From Arthrobacter globiformis (GTDB lineage Bacteria; Actinomycetota; Actinomycetes; Actinomycetales; Micrococcaceae), in contig NZ_JAUSYZ010000001.1 of assembly GCF_030817195.1 (NCBI RefSeq), positions 1,922,001 to 1,986,000 on the forward strand: a stretch of DNA of 64,000 nucleotides, written 5' to 3'. Numbering within the stretch: the stretch's first letter is position 1; each line of letters opens with the position of its first letter. This document shows, one piece after another, positions 1-7,864 of the stretch. A program made the translations under genes and the position numbers. A model generated the notes under the pieces. The model saw only the letters and a program-made list of their open reading frames with translations. It had not been told where the DNA came from and did not search any database.

Positions 1-1
1 G

Positions 2-592
2 TACGTGAACCTCGGAATCGGCATGCCCACGCTCATCCCGAACTACATCCCGGCCGGTGTTGAAGTGGTCCTGCACTCCGAGAACGGCATCCTCGGCGTC
101 GGCCCGTACCCCGGCGAGGACGAAGTGGATCCGGACCTGATCAACGCCGGTAAGGAGACCGTCACCGTCAACAAGGGTGCCGCGTTTTTCGACTCCGCGC
201 AGTCCTTCGGCATGATCCGCGGGGGGCATGTGGACGTGGCCGTACTCGGCGCCATGGAGGTGGCCGCCAACGGGGACCTCGCCAACTGGATGATCCCCGG
301 AAAGATGGTCAAGGGGATGGGCGGCGCCATGGACCTGGTCTTCGGCGCCAAAAAAGTGATTGTCATGATGGAACACGTGGACCGCAGCGGGAAACCGAAG
401 ATCGTGGATCGCTGTTCACTGCCTTTGACCGGCAAGGCCTGTGTGGACCGCATCATCACGGACCTCGCCGTCCTTGACGTGACTCCCGACGGCCTGGTCC
501 TGCGCGAACTCGCCCCCAATGTGTCTGCGGAGGATGTTGCCGCGGCCACCGGTGCGGAGCTGTTCGAGGAAGACCAGGAACTCACCGTATGA
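2..592 (+). CDS. scoB: 3-oxoacid CoA-transferase subunit B (5' end outside window)
   Basis: Beta subunit of a two-subunit succinyl-CoA:3-oxoacid (or 3-oxoadipate) CoA-transferase, which moves CoA from succinyl-CoA to a 3-keto acid. The frame is already open at the left edge (YVNLGIGMPTLIPNY), so only the first ~15-20 residues are missing. The family signature SENG, whose glutamate forms the acyl/CoA thioester intermediate, lies around visible residue 27, and the downstream GAMEV and NWMIPGKMVKGMGGAMDL segments are typical. It overlaps the next gene by ATGA, so it is translationally coupled to the MaoC gene. In mycobacteria scoB sits in the scoA-scoB-accD1-accA1-fadE19-MaoC-citE leucine/itaconate cluster; the order here looks like a shortened version. 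Exact keto-acid substrate is not determinable. Confidence 0.93.
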   Translation, partial: YVNLGIGMPTLIPNYIPAGVEVVLHSENGILGVGPYPGEDEVDPDLINAGKETVTVNKGAAFFDSAQSFGMIRGGHVDVAVLGAMEVAANGDLANWMIPGKMVKGMGGAMDLVFGAKKVIVMMEHVDRSGKPKIVDRCSLPLTGKACVDRIITDLAVLDVTPDGLVLRELAPNVSAEDVAAATGAELFEEDQELTV

Positions 593-1140
593 CGCCGAAC
601 CCTGAGCAGAGTGCAGCCGGGGTTTCGACGGGCTCAACCACCGGCGGTGCCCGCGTCGTTGAGCAGCGGGGTCTCTATTTTGAGGAACTCGAGGAAGGCG
701 TCGTTTACGCCCACCGTCCAGGCCGGACCGTCACGGAAACGGACAACGTGCTGTTCACCACCATGACCATGAACACGCAGGGGCTGCACCTGGACGCGGC
801 ATGGAGCGCGGGCCAGCCCTTCGGCCAGCGGCTGGTCAACTCCATGTTCACGCTCGCGACGGTGGTGGGTCAGTCCGTCGGCCAGCTGACCCAGGGCACC
901 ATCATCGCGCAGCTGGGGCTGACCGACGTCTCTTTCCCTCACCCGCTCTACCACGGTGACACGCTCTATACAGAGACCGCCATCACCGGCAAACGGCTGT
1001 CCGGGTCACGGCCGGGGCAGGGCGTCGTCACCATGCAGCACACCGGCCGCAACCAGGACGGAACCGTGGTGGCACTGGCCACGCGCAGCTGCCTGATGTG
1101 GACGCGCGAGGCGCATATAGAGGCGCAGCGGGGCAAATAA
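589..1140 (+). CDS. MaoC-family (R)-type enoyl-CoA hydratase
   Basis: A 183-residue hot-dog-fold hydratase/dehydratase of the MaoC type, expected to add water to an enoyl-CoA such as mesaconyl- or itaconyl-CoA. Residues ~45-70 (TETDNVLFTTMTMNTQGLHLD) carry the hydratase-2 type Asp...Asn...His pattern, and LYHGDTLY near residue 124 is the conserved second half of the fold. The first ~25 residues are low-complexity Gly/Ser/Thr and probably disordered. It starts inside the stop codon of scoB (ATGA overlap) and ends 15 nt before the CitE-like lyase. In M. tuberculosis the equivalent Rv2499c lies next to Rv2498c, a citramalyl-CoA/beta-hydroxyacyl-CoA lyase, so hydration followed by cleavage is the likely order of reactions here (inference). 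Confidence 0.88.
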   Translation: MTPNPEQSAAGVSTGSTTGGARVVEQRGLYFEELEEGVVYAHRPGRTVTETDNVLFTTMTMNTQGLHLDAAWSAGQPFGQRLVNSMFTLATVVGQSVGQLTQGTIIAQLGLTDVSFPHPLYHGDTLYTETAITGKRLSGSRPGQGVVTMQHTGRNQDGTVVALATRSCLMWTREAHIEAQRGK

Positions 1141-1155
1141 TCGGACAATGGCTGT

Positions 1156-1986
1156 ATGACTTTTGTGATGGGCCCCGCCCTGCTGTTCTGCCCTGCTGAC
1201 CGCCCCGAACGCTTCCAAAAGGCCGCCGAGCGCGCCGACGCCGTCATCCTGGACCTCGAGGATGCCGTGGCGGCGCCGGACAAACAGCGGGCACGGGGCG
1301 CCATCCTCGCCCAGCTCGGCGGCTCCGGCGAGGGGCCGGAGCTCGACCCCAGCCGGACCATCATCAGGATCAATCCGGCGGGCACCGAGGACTTCGAGAA
1401 GGACCTGCACTGCCTGGCCCACACTCCCTACCGCACGGTCATGCTCGCCAAGGCGGAGGGCGTGAGCCAGCTCCGGGCCCTACCGGACTTCCACGTGATT
1501 GCCCTGTGCGAGACGGCCGCGGGCGTGGTCCACGCACCCGCCATTGCTGCCGAACCCAACGTGGTGGCCATGATGTGGGGGGCAGAGGACCTGCTTGCCT
1601 CCCTCGGCGGCACTTCCAGCAGGAACGACGACGGCGGCTACCGCGCCGTTGCCCTGCATGCCCGCTCCTCCGTGCTCCTGGCAGCGGGTGCAGCCGGCAA
1701 GCAGGCCGTCGACGCCGTCTACGTGAACATCCCCGACCTTGACGGGCTCGCCGCGGAGGCCCGGGACGCCGCCGCATCCGGGTTCGGCTCCAAAGCCTGC
1801 ATCCACCCCAGCCAGGTGGCCGCCGTCCGGGCCGCCTACGCGCCGTCGAACGAGGACGTCGCCGATGCCACCCGCCTGCTGGAGGCCGCCAAGGAAGCCG
1901 GGACCGGCGTGTTCCAATACCAGGGCCGGATGATCGACGGTCCCATCCTTCGGCATGCAGAGTCGGTGCTCCGCAGAGCCCGCTAG
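1156..1986 (+). CDS. CitE/HpcH-type CoA-ester lyase
   Basis: A 276-residue TIM-barrel lyase of the HpcH/HpaI-CitE family, which splits beta-hydroxyacyl-CoA esters such as citramalyl-CoA or malyl-CoA into acetyl-CoA plus a keto acid, using Mg2+. Visible signatures are RPERF near the start, LDLEDAVA (residues ~35-42), RIN (~74), the metal-ligand region CETAAGVVHA (~120), GAEDL (~142) and HPSQ (~217). It follows the MaoC gene by 15 nt with no Shine-Dalgarno; GACAAT six nt before the ATG could be a separate weak -10 element. Size and motif order fit stand-alone CitE-like lyases of actinobacteria rather than the citrate lyase complex. Substrate is inferred from context only. Confidence 0.9.
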   Translation: MTFVMGPALLFCPADRPERFQKAAERADAVILDLEDAVAAPDKQRARGAILAQLGGSGEGPELDPSRTIIRINPAGTEDFEKDLHCLAHTPYRTVMLAKAEGVSQLRALPDFHVIALCETAAGVVHAPAIAAEPNVVAMMWGAEDLLASLGGTSSRNDDGGYRAVALHARSSVLLAAGAAGKQAVDAVYVNIPDLDGLAAEARDAAASGFGSKACIHPSQVAAVRAAYAPSNEDVADATRLLEAAKEAGTGVFQYQGRMIDGPILRHAESVLRRAR

Positions 1987-2038
1987 GTTCCGCGGAGCCC
2001 GGCAGCCCGCCGTCGGCCCCGCCTGATTCCGGACACCG

Positions 2039-3484
2039 TCATTTCCCTGCCCGCAGGGAAATGGGCGGGATTGCCTCGTAGAGGGGTGTCCGGATCCAGC
2101 GCTGGCCGGTCTCCCGGAACTCCGCCCGGGTGGCGAAACGGTACAGATAAGTGCGGGCGCGCACCCAACGGGGGCGTTCGCCGTCGAACGGGTCGTGGCG
2201 CAGCAGCCGCAGCATGGCTGCGTCAGCCTCGAGCAGCTTGCCGAGGAAGGCGTAGAACCATTCCTCGTGGACCGTTCGCAGGGGCAGGAACCACATGAGC
2301 CAGTCCAGCCGCAGGTGATAGGGAGCCCACTGGCGGGGGAGCCGGTGCACTTCCCCGGGTTTTCCCTTGAAACCGTACTCGCGCCAGTCGGCCGCCTCGT
2401 CCGGCTCCTCGTCCAGGGTGCCCTCCACCGCCACCTCGATGCGCTGCTTCGTTACCGTGCCGAAGGCGCCGTAGGTGTTCACCAGCTGCCAGCGGTTGAA
2501 GCTGGCGTTCATCAGCTGGTACTGGGAGAACAGGTTCCGGATTGGCCAGTAGCTAAGGACCACCAGGAGCAGGGACGCGGCCAGCGTGATGATGAGCCAC
2601 CACAGCGGCGTCTCCCCGGTGGTGTGCCAGTCCAGCGGAATGACCGGCAGCACCGTGTGCGCCACGGGATCGCTGACGCCGGCGAAGGCCAGCACGATCG
2701 CTATCCAGTTCAGCCACGCAAAGTTGCCACTGGCCACCAGCCACAGCTGGGTGAAGATGATGATGCCCGCCGCGATGCTGCCCAGCGGCTGCGGCGCGAA
2801 GAGAAAGAACGGCACCACCAGCTGGGCGAAGTGGTTGCCCACCACCTCCAGCCGGTGGAAGGGCTTCGGCAACAGATGCGCCTGCCGGCTGAGAGGGCCT
2901 GGCATCGGCTGGGTCTCGTGGTGGTAGTACAGGGCGGTGAGGTCGCGCCACTCCCGGCCGCCGCGGATCTTGATCATGCCGGCCCCGAATTCCAGCCGGA
3001 ACACCAGCCAGGCCACGAGGATCAGGACGGTCCGGGGCGGATCGGTCTGGTCGGATCCCAGGAAGGCCACGGTGAAGCCGGCCTCCAGGAGCAGCATTTC
3101 CCAGCCGAACCCGTAGAACGTCTGCCCTACATTGACCACTGACATGTACAGCAGCCACAGCGCCAGGAACGCGATCAGTGGCAGCCAGGGCGGACCCAGT
3201 TGGGGAAGGCCGAGGACCAGGACGCCGGAGATGACCAGACCCGCAGCGCAGACGGCCCGGAACAGCCGGTCCGAGTAGCGCCAGCGGAACAGCGTGGGAC
3301 GGCGCATCCGGCTGAAGGATTTCAGGTAATCCGGAACTGGAAGGAGTCCGCGCTCGCCGAGAAGGGCGGGGAACTGGTTGAGGGAGGAGAGGAACGCAAC
3401 GAGGTAGAGTGCGGCAACACCGCGCTGCAGCACCTGCCGGGCGAATTCATAGTCCGGCGCGTCGAACCATGCGGCCCAGTCCAC
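2039..3484 (-). CDS. lipase maturation factor family membrane protein
   Basis: A polytopic membrane protein of ~481 residues related to eukaryotic lipase maturation factor 1 (LMF1), whose bacterial role is unknown. The N-terminus FDAPDYEFARQVLQRGVAAL and QFPALLGERGLLPVP are typical of the bacterial family. About ten hydrophobic segments follow, then a hydrophilic C-terminal part with KGKPGEVHRLPRQWAPYHLR and RLDWLMWFLP, the conserved signature. I start at GTG 3484 because TAACGT lies seven nt upstream (3497-3492), matching the leaderless pattern of this window; GTG at 3490 or 3493 would add two or three residues. It is transcribed away from dxr. The open frame runs on to 3784, but that part overlaps dxr and is not conserved. 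Confidence 0.82.
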   Translation of the reverse strand: MDWAAWFDAPDYEFARQVLQRGVAALYLVAFLSSLNQFPALLGERGLLPVPDYLKSFSRMRRPTLFRWRYSDRLFRAVCAAGLVISGVLVLGLPQLGPPWLPLIAFLALWLLYMSVVNVGQTFYGFGWEMLLLEAGFTVAFLGSDQTDPPRTVLILVAWLVFRLEFGAGMIKIRGGREWRDLTALYYHHETQPMPGPLSRQAHLLPKPFHRLEVVGNHFAQLVVPFFLFAPQPLGSIAAGIIIFTQLWLVASGNFAWLNWIAIVLAFAGVSDPVAHTVLPVIPLDWHTTGETPLWWLIITLAASLLLVVLSYWPIRNLFSQYQLMNASFNRWQLVNTYGAFGTVTKQRIEVAVEGTLDEEPDEAADWREYGFKGKPGEVHRLPRQWAPYHLRLDWLMWFLPLRTVHEEWFYAFLGKLLEADAAMLRLLRHDPFDGERPRWVRARTYLYRFATRAEFRETGQRWIRTPLYEAIPPISLRAGK

Positions 3485-3491
3485 GGGCACC

Positions 3492-3497
3492 ACGTTA
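3492..3497 (-). promoter_or_regulatory. -10 element of the LMF-like gene
   Basis: Read on the minus strand, TAACGT ends seven nt before GTG 3484, with no Shine-Dalgarno between. Confidence 0.4.
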
Positions 3498-3589
3498 CCC
3501 CGGCGCGGAAGCGCGTCAAGGTGCTTCCACTTGCCCGCGCAGCCCGCCCGCGCCGAACCCCGCACGTCCGTCGGCCACCGGCGGTGCGG

Positions 3590-3595
3590 GATACT
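3590..3595 (+). promoter_or_regulatory. -10 element of dxr
   Basis: GATACT ends six nt before the dxr ATG. It faces the LMF-like gene promoter across a ~90-nt shared gap. Confidence 0.4.
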
Positions 3596-3601
3596 TAAGC
3601 C

Positions 3602-4816
3602 ATGCAGACTTCCGGCTCCAGCCGTCCAGCCAGCCAGCCGCGCACCATCGTCATTCTTGGATCCACCGGTTCCATCGGCACCCAGGCGATTGACGTCGTC
3701 GACGGCGCCCCCCATCTTTTTGAGGTTGTGGCGCTCAGCGCCGGCGGCGGCAACCTCGAACTCCTCGCCCGGCAGGCAGTGCACACCCGGGCCGCGGCCA
3801 TCGGCATCGCCGAAGGCGATCCCGGGCGACTCCGGGACCTGATCAACGACGCCGCCCGCGAGGCAGGGATCCGGCAGTACCGTCCCGAAATCATCGCCGG
3901 CCCCGACGCTTCAACCACGATCGCCGCCGTCAAGGCGGACGTGGTGCTCAACGGCATCACGGGCTCGATCGGGCTGGCGCCCACGCTCGCCGCGCTGGAA
4001 TCCGGCGCCACCCTGGCGCTCGCCAACAAGGAATCCCTGATCGTTGGCGGTTCGCTGGTTAAATCCGCCGCCGCGGACGGACAGATCGTGCCGGTTGACT
4101 CTGAGCATTCCGCCATCGCCCAGTGCCTGCGCTCGGGTACCGCCGCGGAGGTGGACAAGCTCATCCTGACCGCCTCGGGCGGGCCCTTCCGCGGCCGTAC
4201 CCGCGAAGAGCTCTTCGCCGTCACGCCGGAGGAGGCGCTGGCCCACCCCACCTGGGACATGGGCCTGATGGTCACCACCAACTCAGCCAGCCTGGTGAAC
4301 AAGGGCCTTGAAGTCATTGAGGCGCACCTGCTGTTCGACATCCCGCTGGACCGGATCGACGTGGTGGTCCACCCGCAGTCAGTGATCCACTCGATGGTGC
4401 AGTTCGTGGACGGTTCCACCATCGCCCAGGCGTCGCCGCCGGACATGCGCCTGCCGATTGCGCTTGGCCTGGGCTGGCCGGACCGGGTGCCCAGCGCCGC
4501 ACCCCCCTGCGATTGGACCCGCGCCGCGAGCTGGACGTTCGAGCCGCTGGACTCCGCCGCGTTCCCCGCCGTCGGGCTGGCCAAGGACGCGGCGAGGCAG
4601 GGAAGCACCTACCCCGCTGTATTCAACGCCGCCAATGAGGAGGCCGTGATGGCTTTCCACGCCGGGCATATCCGGTTCACGAGCATCGTGGACACCATCG
4701 AAGCCGTCCTCAGCGAACATTCGGGTTCCTCCGGGCTAACGGTCGGATCCGTACTCGATGCTGAGAAATGGGCACGTGCGCGTACCCACGAACGTTTAGC
4801 AGTGAGCAGTCTCTAG
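3602..4816 (+). CDS. dxr: 1-deoxy-D-xylulose 5-phosphate reductoisomerase
   Basis: Second enzyme of the MEP isoprenoid pathway: NADPH-dependent rearrangement and reduction of DXP to 2-C-methyl-D-erythritol 4-phosphate. The 404-residue product has the NADPH loop GSTGSIG (~20-26), LANKESLIVGG, the metal/substrate motif VPVDSEHSAI, LTASGGPFR, the flexible loop around HPTWDMG, TTNSASLVNKGLEVIEAHL and VHPQSVIHSMVQF, all in the usual order, plus the helical C-terminal domain with AANEEAV. It leads a cluster with the rip1-like protease, ispG and a GNAT gene, the same order as Rv2870c-Rv2867c in M. tuberculosis, although here extra genes are inserted before ispG. The -10 like GATACT six nt before the ATG suggests a leaderless message. 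Confidence 0.98.
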   Translation: MQTSGSSRPASQPRTIVILGSTGSIGTQAIDVVDGAPHLFEVVALSAGGGNLELLARQAVHTRAAAIGIAEGDPGRLRDLINDAAREAGIRQYRPEIIAGPDASTTIAAVKADVVLNGITGSIGLAPTLAALESGATLALANKESLIVGGSLVKSAAADGQIVPVDSEHSAIAQCLRSGTAAEVDKLILTASGGPFRGRTREELFAVTPEEALAHPTWDMGLMVTTNSASLVNKGLEVIEAHLLFDIPLDRIDVVVHPQSVIHSMVQFVDGSTIAQASPPDMRLPIALGLGWPDRVPSAAPPCDWTRAASWTFEPLDSAAFPAVGLAKDAARQGSTYPAVFNAANEEAVMAFHAGHIRFTSIVDTIEAVLSEHSGSSGLTVGSVLDAEKWARARTHERLAVSSL

Positions 4817-4835
4817 GAAGCAGCAGATCTAAAGC

Positions 4836-6167
4836 ATGAGTCCCGTCATCCTCTTTATTCTTGGTGTCGTCTTTGTGGCGGTCGGCATCGCGGTATCGAT
4901 TGCGCTGCATGAGGTGGGCCACCTGGTGCCCGCCAAGCTGTTCAAGGTGCGCGTCACCAAGTACATGATCGGCTTCGGCCCCACCCTCTGGTCGACCAAA
5001 AAGGGTGAGACCGAGTACGGCTTCAAGGCGTTGCCGCTTGGCGGCTACGTGTCGATGATCGGCATGTACCCGCCCAACAAGGAGGACGGCTCGGTGCGCC
5101 CGTCCAGCACGGGCATGTTCCAGACGCTGGCCAGCGAGGCCCGCTCCATGGCCCATGAAGATGTGGGTCCCGGGGACGAGAACCGCGTGTTCTACCGGCT
5201 CCCGGTCTGGAAGAAGATCATCGTCATGCTCGGCGGGCCGGCAATGAACCTCCTGATCGGCCTCGTGCTCACGGCCGTGCTGCTCATGGGCTTCGGCATC
5301 TCCGAGCCCACGACCACCATCGCCGACGTCTCCAAGTGCCAGGTGAAGGCGGGGGAGACCGTCGACCCGGACTCCGCCGACTGCAAGCCGACACCGGCAG
5401 CTGCAGCCCAGCTCAAGCCCAACGACGTCATCACCTCCTTCGACGGAAAAGCCGTGACCAGCTGGGACCAGCTCACGGGCTGGATCCGGGCTTCCGCCGG
5501 CAAGGAAGCGTCCATCACCGTGGAGCGCAACGGCTCACCGGTGACCAGTACCGTCACCCCCGTCCTGTCGGCGCGCCCTGTTGTCGGAGCCGACGGACGC
5601 CAGGCAAAGGACGACGCCGGAAAGCTCCTGTACCAGGACGTCGGTTTCCTGGGCATCGGTGCGCAGACCGCCCTGGTTCCCCAGCCGGCGTCGTCCGTCC
5701 TGCCCATGGCAGGGGAGAACATCAAGCAGGTGGCCGGAGTGGTGCTTAATCTGCCGGCCCGGGTTGCCGGCGTCGCCAAGGCGGCGTTCAGCGAAGAACC
5801 CCGCGACCCCAACGGCCCCATCAGTGTGGTGGGCGTGGGCCGCGTGGCCGGCGAGGTGGCGGCCATGGAGGAAGTGCCTGTCCAGGCCAGGCTGGCCGCC
5901 CTGGTGGGACTCCTCGCCGGACTCAACTTTGCCCTGGCCGTTTTCAACCTGATCCCGCTGCTCCCTCTCGACGGCGGCCACGTCGCCGGCGCTCTCTACG
6001 AGGCCGTGCGGCGGCGGGTGGCGAAGTTGCTCGGCAAACCCGACCCGGGCGCCTTCGACATCGCGAAGATGCTCCCTGTGACCTACGTCGTGGCCGCGCT
6101 GCTCATGGGAATGGGTGCGCTGTTGATCTATGCGGACATCGTGAAGCCGGTGAATCTCTTCGGCTAG
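4836..6167 (+). CDS. rip1: M50 site-2 intramembrane metalloprotease (Rip1/RseP type)
   Basis: Membrane zinc protease that cuts anti-sigma factors and other membrane proteins within the bilayer. The zinc motif HEVGH (residues 25-29) lies in the first transmembrane helix. A PDZ domain covers ~170-260 (LKPNDVITSFDGKAVTSWDQL). The third metal ligand is in NLIPLLPLDGGHV (~380-390) within a later helix, and a final helix ends the 443-residue chain. Order and length match Rip1 (Rv2869c), which in mycobacteria sits between dxr and ispG as here. AGGAAG lies upstream of the ATG, 20 nt after the dxr stop, so co-transcription with dxr is likely. The periplasmic loop carries two cysteines (SKCQVKAG and SADCKPT) that could form a disulfide (inference). 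Confidence 0.95.
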   Translation: MSPVILFILGVVFVAVGIAVSIALHEVGHLVPAKLFKVRVTKYMIGFGPTLWSTKKGETEYGFKALPLGGYVSMIGMYPPNKEDGSVRPSSTGMFQTLASEARSMAHEDVGPGDENRVFYRLPVWKKIIVMLGGPAMNLLIGLVLTAVLLMGFGISEPTTTIADVSKCQVKAGETVDPDSADCKPTPAAAAQLKPNDVITSFDGKAVTSWDQLTGWIRASAGKEASITVERNGSPVTSTVTPVLSARPVVGADGRQAKDDAGKLLYQDVGFLGIGAQTALVPQPASSVLPMAGENIKQVAGVVLNLPARVAGVAKAAFSEEPRDPNGPISVVGVGRVAGEVAAMEEVPVQARLAALVGLLAGLNFALAVFNLIPLLPLDGGHVAGALYEAVRRRVAKLLGKPDPGAFDIAKMLPVTYVVAALLMGMGALLIYADIVKPVNLFG

Positions 6168-6233
6168 TTCTTATGCCTTAACCCCAAAGGGCTGATTCCC
6201 AATAATCAGCGCTAAATGATTGATTTTAAAATA

Positions 6234-6251
6234 TAAACCGGATACGGTTTA
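6234..6251 (+). promoter_or_regulatory. operator palindrome overlapping the satD -10 element
   Basis: A perfect inverted repeat with 7-bp arms: TAAACCG, spacer GATA, CGGTTTA. It ends three nt before the satD ATG, in an AT-rich patch (6205-6240) that stands out from the GC-rich surroundings. The hexamer TACGGT (6243-6248), six nt before the ATG, is a plausible -10 inside the palindrome, so binding here would block transcription. An autoregulatory site for the SatD/MarR-like product is the simplest reading (inference). Confidence 0.7.
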
Positions 6252-6254
6252 GCC

Positions 6255-6943
6255 ATGTACGTTCTGACCATCGACCAGCGCGGCAGCACCAATGACGTGG
6301 ACCGCGTGCCCGAGCTCCTTGGGGGACTCGGCGGCCATCCTGGTGTCCGCTTTGAACGCTCCGTCGGCGACGAAGTGCAGGGGGTTCTGCAGGACCCTGC
6401 CCTCGTGGTCGACGTGGCGCTGCATGCGCTGCGAAGCGGGCACTGGTACGTGGGAATCGGCGTCGGCCCGGGGGCCTTGGCACCGGACGCCAGCCCCCGC
6501 GAAGGGTCCGGACCCGCCTTTGTTGCCGCGCCCGCCGGGCGGTGGAACGGGCCAAGTCAGCCGCGAGCCATGTCCCTGCCGCCGTGGTCGCGGGGACACG
6601 CGAGCACGAGGCCACCGTGGCGTGCGCCAACGCGGAGGCAGTGCTGCGCCTGGTCGGGAGGCTGGTGCAGGACCGGACCGAGGCCCAGTGGCGCGTGGTG
6701 GATGCCCTCCGGGCGAAAAGCGGAGCCGCACCGGAACGGGGCCACGGACGCCACGGACTCCAGAAACAGGTGGCCCGGGAGTTGGGAATCAGCGAACAGT
6801 CGGTGAGCCGGACCGTCCTCCGGTCGGGCTGGCAGGAAGAATGGGCCGCAAGGCCGGCGGTGGAAATGCTGCTGGCGACCGCCCACCGCCTCGTCCTGAA
6901 GAACCTCACCCCCGTGGCCCAGGACGGCGACGACAACAACTGA
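6255..6943 (+). pseudogene. SatD-family winged-helix regulator, apparently frameshifted
   Basis: The SatD-like N-terminal part (MYVLTIDQRGSTNDVDRVPE, then RFERSVGDEVQGV) is open from ATG 6255. Its natural continuation, ARRAVERAKSAASHVPAAVV through the helix-turn-helix QVARELGISEQSVSRTVLRS, is in the -1 frame, reached at about 6525-6545 (GCCGCGCCCGCCGGGCGG). Adding one base would give an intact ~229-residue protein with normal codon use throughout, so one base is missing by mutation or sequencing error. There is no slippery heptamer to suggest programmed shifting. The protein would bind DNA, probably the palindrome just upstream, and control itself and the membrane gene that follows nine nt later. 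Confidence 0.72.
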
Positions 6944-6951
6944 GGAGAACC

Positions 6952-7506
6952 GTGAACGCTGTCTGGATCGCAGCCGCCCTGCTGACGGCCGGATTCGTGG
7001 GCTGGCCTGTCACGGCCCTGGTTTTCCGGCTGGCCCGTACCATCGACGACAAAGCCGACGCCGACGCCGACGCCGCCGCCGCAGGTGCCGGCCGGGACGG
7101 CGCCGACGATCCCTCGGCGGATGTAACGGTGGACAGCCCCGCCACAGGGGACAGCCCGGCCACAGGGGACAGAGCCACAGGGGACAGGGCCAACACAGTG
7201 AACGGCGACATCACGGTGGGCGCCGGCACGGCTGCTGCGCCGGCATCCGGGGGCGGCGCTCCGGCCACACGGATTCTTCGGGGCGGCGCCATCATCGGCG
7301 TGCTCGAGCGGCTGGCCGTCTGCCTTGCCATCCTGGCCGGTCAGCCCGTGGCGATCGCCTACGTGGTGGCCATCAAGGGCCTGGGCCGGTTCGCGGAACT
7401 CAAGGAAACGCCCGTGGCCGCGGAGCGGTTCATCATCGGCACCCTGGCCTCCATGCTGTGGGCTGCGGGAGTTGCCGCCCTCACGAAGGTCGTGCTCCTC
7501 GGCTAG
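6952..7506 (+). CDS. small membrane protein in the satD operon
   Basis: A 184-residue protein of unknown function with an N-terminal transmembrane helix (residues ~3-25, WIAAALLTAGFVGWPVTALV), a hydrophilic Asp/Ala/Thr-rich linker containing the repeat DSPATGDSPATGDRATGDRA, then two or three further helices (GVLERLAVCLAILAGQPVAI and IGTLASMLWAAGVAALTKVV). GTG 6952 is chosen for the strong GAGGAG five nt upstream, immediately after the satD stop. SatD-type regulators are commonly paired with a membrane protein gene, so the two probably form one unit controlled from the palindrome at 6234. No catalytic motif is visible. Confidence 0.75.
   Translation: MNAVWIAAALLTAGFVGWPVTALVFRLARTIDDKADADADAAAAGAGRDGADDPSADVTVDSPATGDSPATGDRATGDRANTVNGDITVGAGTAAAPASGGGAPATRILRGGAIIGVLERLAVCLAILAGQPVAIAYVVAIKGLGRFAELKETPVAAERFIIGTLASMLWAAGVAALTKVVLLG
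7141..7187 (+). repeat. short tandem-like repeat in the linker of the satD-operon membrane gene
   Basis: GCCACAGGGGACAG occurs three times (7141, 7159, 7174), encoding the repeated PATGD/RATGD linker. Spacing is irregular (18 and 15 nt) but in frame, so copy number could vary without breaking the gene. Confidence 0.7.
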
Positions 7507-7519
7507 CCCGGCCGCGGGA

Positions 7520-7525
7520 TAGGGT
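7520..7525 (+). promoter_or_regulatory. -10 element of the YciI-like gene
   Basis: TAGGGT ends six nt before ATG 7532; no Shine-Dalgarno is present. Confidence 0.4.
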
Positions 7526-7531
7526 ATCTCT

Positions 7532-7825
7532 ATGACTGTTTTTGCTGTTGAGTACGTATACGACGCCGAGTCCTCCGAAACGCGCGCGGCCACCCGCCCA
7601 GCCCACCGTGAATGGACTGCGGGACTCGCGCAGGACGGCACGCTTCTTGCCAGCGGACCCTACGGCGACGGTGCGGGTGCCCTGCTCATTTTCAAGGCGG
7701 CTGACGAAGCTGCACTCAACGAGGTCCTGCGGCAGGATCCCTTCGCTGCTGCCGGCGTCATTTCCGGCACCCGAACCACCGAATGGGCACCTGTGACCGG
7801 CCTCCTGGCTGAGCACGCAGCCTAG
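7532..7825 (+). CDS. YciI-family (YCII-related) small protein
   Basis: A 97-residue protein with the dimeric ferredoxin-like alpha/beta fold of the YCII family. The pattern RPAHREWTAGLAQDGTLLAS, then GALLIF and RQDPFAAAGVIS, contains the conserved His (~28) and Asp (~69) proposed as the active pair. Biochemical role is poorly known; related domains act as small dehalogenase-like or regulatory modules. It lies between the satD-operon membrane gene and ispG and probably has its own leaderless promoter. Distance to ispG (39 nt) permits read-through. Confidence 0.85.
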   Translation: MTVFAVEYVYDAESSETRAATRPAHREWTAGLAQDGTLLASGPYGDGAGALLIFKAADEAALNEVLRQDPFAAAGVISGTRTTEWAPVTGLLAEHAA

Positions 7826-7864
7826 CCGCCCCGCACTACCGATTTTCGAATTCAAGGAGTCCAC

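Noticed and set aside
6500..6560. Programmed -1 frameshift in the satD-like gene
   Set aside because: No X-XXY-YYZ slippery heptamer and no clear stimulatory hairpin; a missing base explains it more simply.
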